64,000 nt of DNA from Aquibium oceanicum (GTDB taxonomy: Bacteria > Pseudomonadota > Alphaproteobacteria > Rhizobiales > Rhizobiaceae): NCBI RefSeq assembly GCF_001889605.1, contig NZ_CP018171.1, positions 1,820,501-1,884,500 on the forward strand, written 5' to 3'. This document shows positions 42,662 to 55,218 of this stretch, one piece after another (positions within the stretch are counted from its first letter, which is position 1; each line of letters starts with the position of its first letter). The notes under the pieces were generated by a model. It did not search any database. It was not told the origin of the DNA and worked only from the letters and a program-made list of their open reading frames with translations. The position numbers and the translations under genes are program-made.

Positions 42662-45609
42662 GCGACGCCGCGCCGGAAGGCCGTGCCTGGTTCGGCGCCG
42701 AGATGCCGAACCTGTCCACGCTCGATCCCGGGCAGGCCAGGGAGGAGCTGGACGAGATCGCCGAAGCGGCGGGCGAATGCGACGCAACCCGGCTTGCCGA
42801 TCTTGCGCGCGGCGAGGGCAAGCTCGCCGGCTTCCTCGGCGCTGCCGCGACGCTGTCGACCTATCTTCGCGATGCCATGCGGCGCGATCCCATGATGCTC
42901 GAACGCCTGTTCGACGAACCCTGGGACGCACGTGTGGAGGCGATCATCTCCGACATCGGTGCGCTCGGGCGCGGCGACGAGATGACCGAAAAGAGCCTGA
43001 TGGCCGACCTACGCAGGCGCAAGACCGAGGCACACGCGCTGATCGCGCTCGCCGATCTGGCCGGAGCCTCCGACACGGGTCGGACGATCGGCCTGCTCAG
43101 CCGGCTCGCCGACGCCTGCGTGCGCGCCGCGATCCGCTACCTGCTGCGCGAAGCGCACGAGCGGGGAAAGATAGTCCTGCCGGACCCCGACGATCCGGAG
43201 CACGGCTCGGGCTGGATCGTGCTCGGCATGGGCAAGCTCGGCGCCGGCGAGCTCAACTTCTCCTCCGACATCGACCTGATCCTCTTCGTCGATCCCGAGG
43301 CTCCGGCGATCAAGGACCCGCTGGATGCGAGCGATCTCTATTCGCGGCTGGCGCGGCGAGTGGTGCGCATCCTCTCCGACCGCACCGAGAACGGCTACGT
43401 GTTTCGCACCGACCTGCGCCTGCGGCCCGACCCCGGCTCCACCCCTCTCGTCATCCCCGTGGAAGGCGCGCTGACCTACTACGAGGGCAGGGGACAGAAC
43501 TGGGAGCGCGCGGCCATGATCAAGGCGCGCCCGATCGCCGGCGACCTAGAGGCGGCCGAGGCCTTCCTGAAGGAGATGCAGCCCTTCGTCTGGCGCAAGT
43601 ACATGGACTATGCAGCGATCGCCGACGTGCACTCGATCAAGCGCCAGATCCACGCCCACAAGGGCCACGGCGAGATCGCGGTGCGCGGCCACAACGTAAA
43701 GCTCGGCCGCGGCGGCATCCGCGAGATCGAGTTCTTCGTACAGACCCAGCAACTTATCGCCGGCGGCCGCTTTCCCGAACTGCGCGGTCGCGAGACGATC
43801 GCCATGCTCGGCAAGCTCACGGAGCTCGGGTGGATCGGCGCCGACGCGCGCGACACGCTTGTGCGGCAGTACTGCTTCCTGCGCGACGTCGAACATGCCA
43901 TCCAGATGGTCGCCGACGAACAGACGCACGAACTGCCGGAGGACGACGAGGGGCTCGAGCGGATCGCTCGCATGCGCGGCTTTACCTCCGCCGACGCCTT
44001 CGCGGATGCATTCCGCGCCTCGCTGAGGGAGGTGGAGAGCCACTACGCCGCCCTGTTCGAGACCGCGCCGCAGCTCTCGGGGGACATCGGCAACCTCGTG
44101 TTCACCGGCGACGTTGACGATCCCGACACTCTCCAGACCCTTTCCAATCTCGGCTTCGAGCGCCCGAGCGACATCTCCCGCGTCATCCGCACCTGGCACT
44201 TCGGCCGCTACCGCGCCACGCGCTCGGCGGAGGCGCGCGAGCGGCTGACGGAACTGACGCCGGCGCTGCTGCAGGCCTTCGGGGGCACGCACCGCGCCGA
44301 CGAGGCGATCATCCGCTTCGACGAATTCCTGAAGGGACTACCGGCCGGCATCCAGCTCTTCTCGCTGCTCCAGTCCAATCCAGACCTGCTGCGGCTGCTG
44401 GCGACCATCATGGGTGCTGCGCCCCGTCTCGCCGCGATCATCACGCGCCGGCCGCACGTGTTCGACGGGCTTCTTGATCCCTCGCTGATGACGGAGCTTC
44501 CCAACAAGGCCTATCTGGCGGAGCGGCTGGAAACATTCCTCGGCGCCGCCGGGGTTTACGAGGAACGGCTCGACCGGCTGCGCATCTTCGCGCTCGAGCA
44601 GAAGTTCCTCATCGGCATCCGGCTGCTGACCGGCGCGATCGACGCGACGCGAGCCGGCAAGGCATTCTCCGATCTAGCCGACCTGTCGATCGGTGCCGCC
44701 TTCGACGCGGTGCGGCAGGAGTTCGCGCGCCGCCACGGCGAGGTCGCGGGCGGCCGGGCGGTAATCCTCGGCATGGGGAAGCTCGGCAGCCGCGAACTGA
44801 CCGCGGGTTCCGACGTCGACATGATCCTGCTCTACGATCATGCCGCCGACGCCGACGAGTCGGACGGCGCTAAGCCGCTCGCGCCCTCGCAATACTACGC
44901 CCGCCTGACGCAGCGCCTGATCTCGGCGGTGTCGGCGCCGACGGCGGAGGGCGTGCTCTACGAGATCGACCTGCGGCTGCGGCCTTCCGGCAACAAGGGA
45001 CCGGTCGCGACCCATCTGGAAGCGTTCCGCAAGTACCAGCAGACGGAAGCCTGGACCTGGGAGCACATGGCGCTGACGCGGGCGCGCGTGGTGGCGGGCG
45101 ACGCAGGTCTTGGCGACGAGGTGGGCGGCGAGATCGCGACAATCATCGCCGCGCCGCACGATGCTACCAAGGTTCGGCAAGATGCCTGCGAGATGCGCGC
45201 CCTGATCGAGACCGACAAGCCGCCGCGCGACATCTGGGACCTGAAGCTCATCCCCGGCGGGCTGATCGACCTGGAATTCATCGCACAGGCGGCGGGGCTG
45301 CTCGGGCAGGTCGAGGCGGAAAACCGCACCACCTCGACGGCGGAGGCTCTGTCGCACCTGTCCGAGCGCTTCTGCGACGGGCAGGCGCGGGAGGAGCTGA
45401 CGTCGGCCTACCGCCTCTTCACCGGCCTCGCGCAGGTCTCGCGCCTCTGCCTCACCGGCGACATCGACCGGGACGACATGCCGCCGGGGCTGGCGGACCT
45501 GCTCCTGCGCAACACCGACCTGCCCGATCTCAAGGTGCTGGAGGCGCACATCGAGGAAACGGCCGGACGCGTACGGGCGCATTTCGACAGGCTGGTCTGC
45601 GGAAGGTAG
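42658..45609 (+). CDS. glnE: Glutamine synthetase adenylyltransferase/adenylyl-removing enzyme
   Basis: 983 aa bifunctional cytoplasmic enzyme that adds and removes AMP on glutamine synthetase in response to PII and glutamine. Two nucleotidyltransferase domains are visible, each with the GMGKLGxxELxxxSDxD motif: the first near residues 186-206 (NFSSDIDLILF; deadenylylation) and the second near 704-721 (TAGSDVDMILLY; adenylylation). Four-helix regions follow each. Length is normal. GTG at 42658 overlaps the kinase stop. Co-location with a two-component pair is conserved in rhizobia and need not mean shared function. Confidence 0.95.
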   Translation: MSDAAPEGRAWFGAEMPNLSTLDPGQAREELDEIAEAAGECDATRLADLARGEGKLAGFLGAAATLSTYLRDAMRRDPMMLERLFDEPWDARVEAIISDIGALGRGDEMTEKSLMADLRRRKTEAHALIALADLAGASDTGRTIGLLSRLADACVRAAIRYLLREAHERGKIVLPDPDDPEHGSGWIVLGMGKLGAGELNFSSDIDLILFVDPEAPAIKDPLDASDLYSRLARRVVRILSDRTENGYVFRTDLRLRPDPGSTPLVIPVEGALTYYEGRGQNWERAAMIKARPIAGDLEAAEAFLKEMQPFVWRKYMDYAAIADVHSIKRQIHAHKGHGEIAVRGHNVKLGRGGIREIEFFVQTQQLIAGGRFPELRGRETIAMLGKLTELGWIGADARDTLVRQYCFLRDVEHAIQMVADEQTHELPEDDEGLERIARMRGFTSADAFADAFRASLREVESHYAALFETAPQLSGDIGNLVFTGDVDDPDTLQTLSNLGFERPSDISRVIRTWHFGRYRATRSAEARERLTELTPALLQAFGGTHRADEAIIRFDEFLKGLPAGIQLFSLLQSNPDLLRLLATIMGAAPRLAAIITRRPHVFDGLLDPSLMTELPNKAYLAERLETFLGAAGVYEERLDRLRIFALEQKFLIGIRLLTGAIDATRAGKAFSDLADLSIGAAFDAVRQEFARRHGEVAGGRAVILGMGKLGSRELTAGSDVDMILLYDHAADADESDGAKPLAPSQYYARLTQRLISAVSAPTAEGVLYEIDLRLRPSGNKGPVATHLEAFRKYQQTEAWTWEHMALTRARVVAGDAGLGDEVGGEIATIIAAPHDATKVRQDACEMRALIETDKPPRDIWDLKLIPGGLIDLEFIAQAAGLLGQVEAENRTTSTAEALSHLSERFCDGQAREELTSAYRLFTGLAQVSRLCLTGDIDRDDMPPGLADLLLRNTDLPDLKVLEAHIEETAGRVRAHFDRLVCGR

Positions 45610-45639
45610 CTTCTTCAGGCAGGTTGTGCGCAACTGGCG

Positions 45640-47964
<2,325 letters not shown>

Positions 47965-48108
47965 CTGGTGGCTCCGTTCCTGTCTGATGTCCCCGTATGA
48001 TTCGGCACGCCGCACATCCGAATCGTCGCTAAGGAATCAAAGCTGATTCGCCTTGTCCAGTGGCGCGGCCATCATTCGAGAAAATATTCGTCGGTCCGGG
48101 AAGGCTTC

Positions 48109-50754
48109 TCAGGCCAGCGTGCGCTCGACGATGTCGCGCAGGTCGGGCGACAGGTTCTCCGCGGACGAGATTCGGAGTAGCGCTTCGCGTGCCAGCGCCC
48201 GCCGGCCGGGCTCCAGTGAACGCCAGGACCGCAACGCGGTGGCGAGGCGCGCGGCGACCTGCGGATTGCGGCGCTCGACCGCCAGCACCATGTCGGTAAA
48301 GAACCGGTAGCCCTCGCCGTCTGGCCGGTGGAAACCGGTCTGGTTGGCACTGGAGAAGGTGCCGACCAGCGATCGCACCCGGTTCGGGTTGGCGAGCGAG
48401 AAGGCGCGGTGTTCCGACAGGCTTCGAACGGTATCGAGAGAATGCCGTCCCGGCGCCCCTGCCTGGATCTGGAACCACTTGTCGAGCACGAGGGGATCGG
48501 AACGGTAGCGCTCCTCGAACCGCGCCAGGGCGGAGGTGGCTTCCAGCGTATCCGGATGGCGGATGGCGAGCGTCGCAAGCGCAGCCGACCGGTCGGTCAT
48601 GTTGGTTGCACGCTCGAACTGGGCGGCGGCCCTTCGTGGATCGCCTGAACTCTCCGAGAGATAGTCCAGCATGGCATTGCGAAGGGAGCGGCGCCCCGCG
48701 CTTCGTGCGTCCGGGCTGAACGGCCCGCCGTCGGATAGGTTTTCGTAGAGTTTTTCGAATGACGCGGCATTGGCGCGTCCCACCGCTTCCACGAGCGCGT
48801 CGCGCGCCGCGAGGATCGCGTCCGGATCGATGTTGCTGCCGATCTCGCGGGCGACGTCGGCTTCCCCGGGAAAGGTCAGCGCCAGCGCCCGGTAGGCCTC
48901 TTCCAGCGAGCCGTCGGCGGCAATGTCGCCGCACAGGGTCAGGAGATCGTCGGGGAAGCTCGGCTCCTTGCCGCCGCGGATCATCTTCGAGGCCTCGATG
49001 ATCGCTTCCGTCATCAGCGTGTTCAGCGCCTGCCAGCGCGAGAACAGGTCGCTGTCGTGGCGGGCGAGGAAGGCGCGGTCCTCCGGCTTCTCCTCGACCG
49101 ACAGCGTTACCGGCGCAGAGAAACCGCGGTTGAGCGACAGGCGCGGGCGCTCCGAGATTCCCGTGAAGTGGATCGTGTGCTTGCGGCGGCGGACATGCAC
49201 GATGGAATTCTCGATCGCGGCACCATCCGCCGCTTCCCAGACGAGATCCTCTCCGGATGGTCCGACGAGCCCGAAGGCCAGTGGAATGTGCATCAGGCGC
49301 TTGCGGCTTTCGCCGGGCGTCGGCGGCGACGACTGCTCGATATCGAGGACGAGTTCCCCGCGCTGCGCGTCATGGGAGGCCTTGACCGTGATGTTGGGCG
49401 TGCCGGCCTGATGGTACCAGAGCGCGAACTGCGACAGGTCCTTCTCCGCCACGTCCTCGAAGACCTTCAGAAAATCCTCGATGGTGGCGGCATCGCCGTC
49501 ATGGCGTTCGAAGTAGAGGTCCATGCCTTCCCGGAACTTCTCCCGGCCGAGGATGGTGCGGATCATGCGCACGATCTCGGACCCCTTCTCATAGACGGTC
49601 GCCGTGTAGAAGTTGTTGATCTCGCGGTAGCGGCGCGGGCGCACGGGGTGGGCGAGCGGACCCTGGTCCTCGGGGAACTGGTGCGCCTTCAGCGTGCGCA
49701 CCTCGGCGATCCGCTTGACCGCGCGCGAGCGCTGGTCGGCCGAGAACTCGTGGTCGCGATATACCGTCAGCCCTTCCTTCAGGCAGAGCTGGAACCAGTC
49801 CCGGCAAGTGATTCTGTTTCCGGTCCAATTGTGGAAATACTCGTGCGCGATGATCGCCTCGATGTTAGCGAAGTCGGCGTCGGTAGCCGTGTCCTCGTCG
49901 GCCAGAACGTACTTGTCGTTGAAGACGTTGAGGCCCTTGTTCTCCATCGCGCCCATATTGAAGTCGGACACGGCGACGATGTTGAAAACGTCGAGATCGT
50001 ATTCGCGCCCGAATACCTCCTCGTCCCAGGCCATCGACCGCTTGAGCGCGTCCATCGCATAGGCCGCCCGCTGCTCCTTGCCGTGCTCCACGTAGATGCC
50101 GAGTTCGACCTCGCGGCCCGACATCGTAGTGAAGCGGTCCTTGAGCACACCTAGATCGCCCGCGACGAGTGCGAAGAGATAGGACGGCTTGGGGAAGGGG
50201 TCCTCCCAGACGGCGTAGTGCCGGCCGCCGTCGAGTTCTCCGGCTTCGGACGGATTTCCGTTCGACAGGAGCAAAGGTGCTTCCGCGCGGTCGGCCTCGA
50301 TCCTGACGGTGTAGACGGACAGGATGTCGGGCCGGTCGAGGAAGTAGGTGATGCGCCGGAAGCCTTCCGCCTCGCACTGCGTGCAGTAGACGCTGTTCGA
50401 GCGGTAGAGGCCCATCAGCGCCGTGTTCGTCGACGGCGAGATTTCCGTGGTGATCTTGAGGCGGAAAGTCTTGCCCTTCGGTAGCGCGTGGATCGTCAGC
50501 TTTTCCGGCGTCACCTCGTAGGCGTTCGGGCCGAGCGTCTCGCCGTCGATCTCCAGATCGACCAGTGCAAGCGCGTCGCCATCGAGCACGAGCGGCTCCC
50601 CGTCGCCGGTCTCAGCGTTGCGCTCGATCGACAGCTCGGAGACGACAGTGGTGCGGTCAGGGCCAAGGTGGAAAGAAAGCTTGGTTTGCGGGATCAGGAA
50701 ATCGGAGGGACGGTAGTCCTCCAGCTTGAACACCTGCCCCGTATCCGTCCGCAT
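48109..50754 (-). CDS. pepN: Aminopeptidase N (M1 family)
   Basis: 881 aa cytoplasmic zinc metallopeptidase. GAMENKGLNVF is the substrate N-terminus-binding motif; HEYFHNWTGNR provides His304, Glu305 and His308, and Glu327 (LCLKEG) completes the zinc site. An N-terminal beta domain, a catalytic domain, an Ig-like domain and a large helical C-terminal domain fit the E. coli PepN type. ATG at 50754 gives the family start MRTDTGQVFKLEDYRP; a 27-codon upstream extension is not family-like. It is divergent from the CoxL-type gene. Confidence 0.95.
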   Translation of the reverse strand: MRTDTGQVFKLEDYRPSDFLIPQTKLSFHLGPDRTTVVSELSIERNAETGDGEPLVLDGDALALVDLEIDGETLGPNAYEVTPEKLTIHALPKGKTFRLKITTEISPSTNTALMGLYRSNSVYCTQCEAEGFRRITYFLDRPDILSVYTVRIEADRAEAPLLLSNGNPSEAGELDGGRHYAVWEDPFPKPSYLFALVAGDLGVLKDRFTTMSGREVELGIYVEHGKEQRAAYAMDALKRSMAWDEEVFGREYDLDVFNIVAVSDFNMGAMENKGLNVFNDKYVLADEDTATDADFANIEAIIAHEYFHNWTGNRITCRDWFQLCLKEGLTVYRDHEFSADQRSRAVKRIAEVRTLKAHQFPEDQGPLAHPVRPRRYREINNFYTATVYEKGSEIVRMIRTILGREKFREGMDLYFERHDGDAATIEDFLKVFEDVAEKDLSQFALWYHQAGTPNITVKASHDAQRGELVLDIEQSSPPTPGESRKRLMHIPLAFGLVGPSGEDLVWEAADGAAIENSIVHVRRRKHTIHFTGISERPRLSLNRGFSAPVTLSVEEKPEDRAFLARHDSDLFSRWQALNTLMTEAIIEASKMIRGGKEPSFPDDLLTLCGDIAADGSLEEAYRALALTFPGEADVAREIGSNIDPDAILAARDALVEAVGRANAASFEKLYENLSDGGPFSPDARSAGRRSLRNAMLDYLSESSGDPRRAAAQFERATNMTDRSAALATLAIRHPDTLEATSALARFEERYRSDPLVLDKWFQIQAGAPGRHSLDTVRSLSEHRAFSLANPNRVRSLVGTFSSANQTGFHRPDGEGYRFFTDMVLAVERRNPQVAARLATALRSWRSLEPGRRALAREALLRISSAENLSPDLRDIVERTLA

Positions 50755-50897
50755 CCGCTGCCTTTCCGCTGCCCGGCCGATTACCGGCACTGGCACAACA
50801 ATTCGCCAGCGTTGCCCTTTACACAAATCCGGCACTCGACAAAACTGATGAAACCCTTATCTCCCTTTTCATTTCCAAACACTGATCGGGACGGAAC

Positions 50898-53204
50898 ATG
50901 ACGGTTTTTACGCCGAAATTCGGAATGGGAGCTTCTGTTCTGCGGGTGGAGGACAGCGCCTTCATCACGGGCAGGGGCCGCTATACGGACGATATCGCGC
51001 CGCAGGCGGTGCTGCACGGCTATGTCCTGCGCTCGCCCGTCGCCAACGCTTCCTTCAGGATCACCTCGGTGGAAGCGGCGAAATCCGCGCCGGGCGTCCA
51101 TCTCGTCCTGACGGGTGAGGACACCTCCCACCTCTCCGACCTCAAGTCCGGCGCCATGCAGAAGCAGCCGGACGGCTCGCGGGCACCGACCCGCGACACG
51201 CCGATCCTGTGCCGCGACCGGGTCCGCTACGTCGGCGACGCCGTCGCATTCGTGGTGGCCGACAGCCGCGCGCTGGCCCAGGACGCAGCCGAACTGATCG
51301 AGATCGACTACGACGACGACGAGCCGGTCGCCGGCACCGCCGAGGCTCTGGCGGACGGGGCGCCGCTGGTGTGGCCCGAACTCGAGAGCAACCGCGCCTT
51401 CCTTTATCAGCTCGGCGAGCCGGCCAAGGCCGAGGCGGCGTTCGGCAAGGCCTCGAAGTTCGCGAAGGTGCTGTTCCACAACAACCGTCTGGTCTGCAAC
51501 TACATGGAACCGCGCGCCGCGATCGGCGAATGGCGCGCCGACGAGGATCGTTACCAGCTGACGACCGGCTCGCAGGGCGTCCATTCGATGCAGCGGATCA
51601 TCTCCGGCGTGCTCGGCGTCGAGCCGTCCAAGCTCCACGTCATCACCCCCGACGTCGGCGGCGGGTTCGGCCCCAAGACCTTCGTCTACCGCGAGTATCC
51701 GCTGGTGCTCGAAGCCGCCAAGCGGCTCGGCAAGCCGGTGAAGTGGACCGGCGACCGTTCCGAGCACTTCATGACCGACGCCCAGGGCCGCGACAACGTC
51801 GTCGATGCCGAGATGGCGATGGACGATAACGGCCGCTTCCTCGGCCTCCGGGTGAAGCTGATCGCCAATCTGGGCGCCTACATTTCCCAGTACGGCCCCT
51901 TCATCCCCTTCGTCGGTGCGACCATGTCGACCGGCGTCTACGACATCCAGGCACTCGACGTCTCCATCACCGGCGTCTACACCAACACCTGTCCGGTTGA
52001 CGCCTATCGCGGCGCCGGTCGGCCGGAGGCGGCTCTCCTGCTCGAAAAGCTGGTCGACGAATGCGCCCGCGTCATCGGCGTCGGTCCGGACGAAATCCGC
52101 CGGCGAAACTTCATCCGGCCCGAGCAGTTCCCCTACACCACCCAGACCGGCCGCAAGTACGACGTCGGCGAATTCGCGGGCCATCTGGACCTTGCACTGG
52201 AACGCTCCGGCTGGAACGATTTCGGTGCGCGGCTGGCGCAGTCTACCGCCAACGGCAAGCTGCGCGGCATCGGGCTGGCATCCTATATCGAGGCCTGCGC
52301 CTTCGCCGGATCTGAAGCCGCCAACCTGCGCCTTAACGGCGACGGCACGGTGACGCTGTTCATCGGCACCCAGTCGAACGGGCAGGGCCATGCGACGGCC
52401 TATGCGCAGTTCGTCTCCGAAAAGCTCAACCTGCCGATCGAGAAGATCACCGTACGGCAGGGCGACACGGACGAACTGGCCAAGGGCGGCGGCACCGGCG
52501 GCTCGCGCTCGATCCCGCTCGGCGGCGTCTCGGCCTCGCGTGCCGGCGAAGACCTGGCGGAGAAGATCAGGAAGATCGCCGCCGACGAACTGGAGGCCGC
52601 TGCCGCCGACATCGAACTGGTCGACGGAACGGCGCGGATCGTCGGTACCGACCGGTCCGTCGATTTCGCCGCAATCGCCAAGGCGGCCAAAAACCCGGAA
52701 GACCTGAAGGGCTTCGGCGAGTTCGTGCAGGACGAGGCGACCTATCCGAACGGCACCCATGTCTGCGAAGTCGAGGTCGATCCCGAAACCGGGCACGTCG
52801 AGATCCTGAACTACACGATCGTGGATGATTTCGGCGCGACGGTGAACCCGATCCTGCTCGCCGGCCAGGTCCATGGCGGCATCATGCAGGGCATCGGCCA
52901 GGCGATGATGGAAAACACGGTTTACTCAGAGGACGGCCAGCTGGTGACCGCGAGCTTCATGGACTACGCCATGCCGCGCGCCGAAGACGTCCCGTTCTTC
53001 GACTTCCAGACGCGCAACGTGCCCTCGACCACGAATGCCATGGGCATAAAGGGCGCCGGCGAGGCGGGGACGATCGGCGGCACGCCGGCCGCGCTCAATG
53101 CCATCACCGATGCGCTCTACCGCGCCCACGGCATCCGCCACATCGAGATGCCGGCCTCGCCCATGCGCGTGTGGCAGGCGATCCAGGAAGCCGCCGCCGC
53201 GTGA
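50898..53204 (+). CDS. CoxL/XdhB-type molybdopterin-binding subunit
   Basis: 768 aa large subunit of the xanthine dehydrogenase / CO dehydrogenase family. The N-terminal a/b hammerhead domain (from GRGRYTDDI) is followed by molybdopterin-cytosine-dinucleotide binding regions (DVGGGFGPK, GTQSNGQGHATA, GGTGGSRS) and the GAGEAGTIGG segment with the catalytic Glu. The active-site loop reads AYRGAGRPEA (from residue 369), the form II motif, not the AYxCSFR of true CO dehydrogenases, so CO oxidation is not indicated. The usual FAD (CoxM) and 2Fe-2S (CoxS) subunit genes are absent on both sides here. Substrate unknown. Confidence 0.88.
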   Translation: MTVFTPKFGMGASVLRVEDSAFITGRGRYTDDIAPQAVLHGYVLRSPVANASFRITSVEAAKSAPGVHLVLTGEDTSHLSDLKSGAMQKQPDGSRAPTRDTPILCRDRVRYVGDAVAFVVADSRALAQDAAELIEIDYDDDEPVAGTAEALADGAPLVWPELESNRAFLYQLGEPAKAEAAFGKASKFAKVLFHNNRLVCNYMEPRAAIGEWRADEDRYQLTTGSQGVHSMQRIISGVLGVEPSKLHVITPDVGGGFGPKTFVYREYPLVLEAAKRLGKPVKWTGDRSEHFMTDAQGRDNVVDAEMAMDDNGRFLGLRVKLIANLGAYISQYGPFIPFVGATMSTGVYDIQALDVSITGVYTNTCPVDAYRGAGRPEAALLLEKLVDECARVIGVGPDEIRRRNFIRPEQFPYTTQTGRKYDVGEFAGHLDLALERSGWNDFGARLAQSTANGKLRGIGLASYIEACAFAGSEAANLRLNGDGTVTLFIGTQSNGQGHATAYAQFVSEKLNLPIEKITVRQGDTDELAKGGGTGGSRSIPLGGVSASRAGEDLAEKIRKIAADELEAAAADIELVDGTARIVGTDRSVDFAAIAKAAKNPEDLKGFGEFVQDEATYPNGTHVCEVEVDPETGHVEILNYTIVDDFGATVNPILLAGQVHGGIMQGIGQAMMENTVYSEDGQLVTASFMDYAMPRAEDVPFFDFQTRNVPSTTNAMGIKGAGEAGTIGGTPAALNAITDALYRAHGIRHIEMPASPMRVWQAIQEAAAA

Positions 53205-54148
53205 CGGCCTTGGAGGTGCCGGAACGGCGGCCGCTGACCGGCATCCTTCTCAAGGTCTGCTCGGTCGTTTCCTTCGTCGTGATGTCTTCCCTGATCAAGG
53301 CGTCGGGAGACGTGTTCGCCGGACAGATCGTCTTCTTCCGGTCGCTGTTCGCGATCATCCCGGTCGTGGCGGTGATGGCATGGCGAAAGGAACTCGCGAC
53401 CGCCTTCTACACCAGGCGGCCGTTCAGCCACGTGGCGCGTGGGCTGGTCGGCGTCACCTCCATGGGGCTCGGCTTCTACGCCCTGACCAAGCTTCCGTTG
53501 CCCGAGTGGATCGCCATCAACTACGCTCAGCCGCTGATCGTCGTGGTGTTCAGCGCCCTCTTCCTCAGTGAGACAGTGCGGTTCTTCCGCTGGACCGCGG
53601 TGGCGGTCGGCTTCGCCGGCGTGATCGTCGTCTCATGGCCGAAGCTGACGCTGATCACCTCCGGCTCGCCGATGGGGCAGGGTGAAGCCGTCGGCGTCAT
53701 CGCGGTGCTGCTCGGCGCCGCGGTCTCGGCCGTCGCCCAGTTGCTCGTGCGCCGACTGCTGCTGACGGAAAAATCCGCCACCATCGTCTTCTGGTTCTCG
53801 ATCACTTCGACCGCGGCGGGGTTGGCGACGCTTCCCTTCGGCTGGTCGCCGCTCTCGCTCGCGCAGGCATGTTTTCTCATCGGAACCGGCCTCTGCGGCG
53901 GGATCGGCCAGATCCTGATGACCGAGAGCTATCGCCACGCCGACATGTCGACCATCGCGCCGTTCGAGTACACGTCGATGCTCCTCGGCATCGCCATCGG
54001 CTACTTCGTGTTCAGCGAGGTACCGACACTCTACACCATCGTTGGCGGCACCATCGTCGTCGGAGCGGGGCTGTTCATCATCTGGCGCGAACAGAAGCTC
54101 GGCCTCGCCACTGCGGCAGCCCGCAAGGTGACTTCGACGCAGGGATGA
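53201..54148 (+). CDS. EamA/DMT-family transporter
   Basis: 315 aa inner-membrane protein with ten predicted helices as two five-helix EamA repeats (first ending ...AGVIVVSWP, second ending ...GGTIVVGAGLFIIWRE). Members export metabolites or amino acids; the substrate cannot be predicted. GTG at 53201 overlaps the CoxL-type stop (GTGA), so they are translationally coupled. An upstream ATG would overlap the molybdoenzyme gene by 34 bp and is less likely. Confidence 0.87.
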   Translation: MTALEVPERRPLTGILLKVCSVVSFVVMSSLIKASGDVFAGQIVFFRSLFAIIPVVAVMAWRKELATAFYTRRPFSHVARGLVGVTSMGLGFYALTKLPLPEWIAINYAQPLIVVVFSALFLSETVRFFRWTAVAVGFAGVIVVSWPKLTLITSGSPMGQGEAVGVIAVLLGAAVSAVAQLLVRRLLLTEKSATIVFWFSITSTAAGLATLPFGWSPLSLAQACFLIGTGLCGGIGQILMTESYRHADMSTIAPFEYTSMLLGIAIGYFVFSEVPTLYTIVGGTIVVGAGLFIIWREQKLGLATAAARKVTSTQG

Positions 54149-54236
54149 CGATCGTATTCGACGGCGGGAAGCCGTTTCGGATCAACCGGATACGCAAAAG
54201 TCCAGAATCGGGAACGGAAGGGTTTTCGAAGCCACT

Positions 54237-55073
54237 TCAACTTTCTTTTGTCGCGAGACCGGCTGCCATCTCGCGCAGCTCCGCCGTGGTCTGCTGATCG
54301 GCGGGAAAGAAGGACTCGATCGCCAGTTCCGACAGCGTGACGTCGAGCGGCGTGCCGAACACGGTGATCGTCGAAATGAACGACAGGTCCGCGGTTCCCG
54401 CTCGTATGCGCAGCGGCACTGCGATCGCCGTGCGCTCGTAAGGGATTGGGGGACCCGAGCGCTTCGGCGCGGGATAGGATCGCAGCTCCGCTTCCAGGTC
54501 GCGCAGGCGTTGGTCGGCGACGTTCTCGTTGAGACGCCGGAGCCGCTCCAGGAGATGGTCGCGCCAGTCGGCAAGGTTGAGAATATGCGGTGCCAGCCCG
54601 CCCGGATGCAGGCTGAGACGCAGCACGTTGATTGGCCCGGCAAGCAGCGACGCGTCGGAGACCAACGCGAGGAATGGCTGGATCATCGCGTTCGCCCGTA
54701 CGAGGTTCCAGGCGCGGTCGACGGCGATCGCCGGGTTGGGCTCGTGACCCTTCAGAACGAGCTCCACCGCCGAAAGCGCGGCTCCGAGCGAAGGATCGTC
54801 GAGCGGCCGTTCCGGGTAGCCGGGCGCGAAACCGGCGGCAAGCAGCAGCCGGTTGCGCTCGCGCAGCGGGACGTCGAGCCGCTCGGCCAGATGCAGCACC
54901 ATCTCGCGTGAGGGCATGGCGCGGCCGCTTTCGAGGAAACTCAGGTGGCGCTGCGAGACCTCGGCGTCCAGCGCGAGGTCGAGCTGGCTCATGCGCCGTC
55001 GGGTGCGCCATTCGCGCAGGAGGGCGCCGGCGGAGGCGGAGCGGGCTGGAGGGGAGGCGAGCTTGGTTTCCAT
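54237..55073 (-). CDS. XRE/MmyB-type transcriptional regulator
   Basis: 278 aa. An N-terminal helix-turn-helix of the XRE type (residues about 17-75: LLREWRTRRRMSQLDLALDAEVSQRHLSFLESGRAMPS) is followed by the MmyB-like ligand-binding domain (about 105-265; LVRANAMIQPFLALV ... NVLRLSLHPGGLAPHILNLADW). Proteins of this type often repress adjacent or divergent genes and respond to small ligands; neither ligand nor target is known. A small membrane-protein gene is divergent and may be a target (inference). Confidence 0.88.
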   Translation of the reverse strand: METKLASPPARSASAGALLREWRTRRRMSQLDLALDAEVSQRHLSFLESGRAMPSREMVLHLAERLDVPLRERNRLLLAAGFAPGYPERPLDDPSLGAALSAVELVLKGHEPNPAIAVDRAWNLVRANAMIQPFLALVSDASLLAGPINVLRLSLHPGGLAPHILNLADWRDHLLERLRRLNENVADQRLRDLEAELRSYPAPKRSGPPIPYERTAIAVPLRIRAGTADLSFISTITVFGTPLDVTLSELAIESFFPADQQTTAELREMAAGLATKES

Positions 55074-55218
55074 AGTCGCGACGATAGCCGATGCCTCGTC
55101 GGCTTCCCATTACCCGCCGCGTAATCGCCAGCGCACACGTCGAGCGTCATGGTTCCGGTGCCGGGCGCTAGCGTCTATGTAACAGCGCTCCGGTCGAACA
55201 CCTCGATGGAGAAACCGG

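Noticed and set aside
50781-52874. 697-codon reverse frame opposite the CoxL-type gene
   Set aside because: It lies antisense to a full-length conserved enzyme and has shadow-like composition.
50898-53204. Possible carbon monoxide dehydrogenase
   Set aside because: The active-site loop is AYRGAGR (form II), and the coxM and coxS genes are absent.
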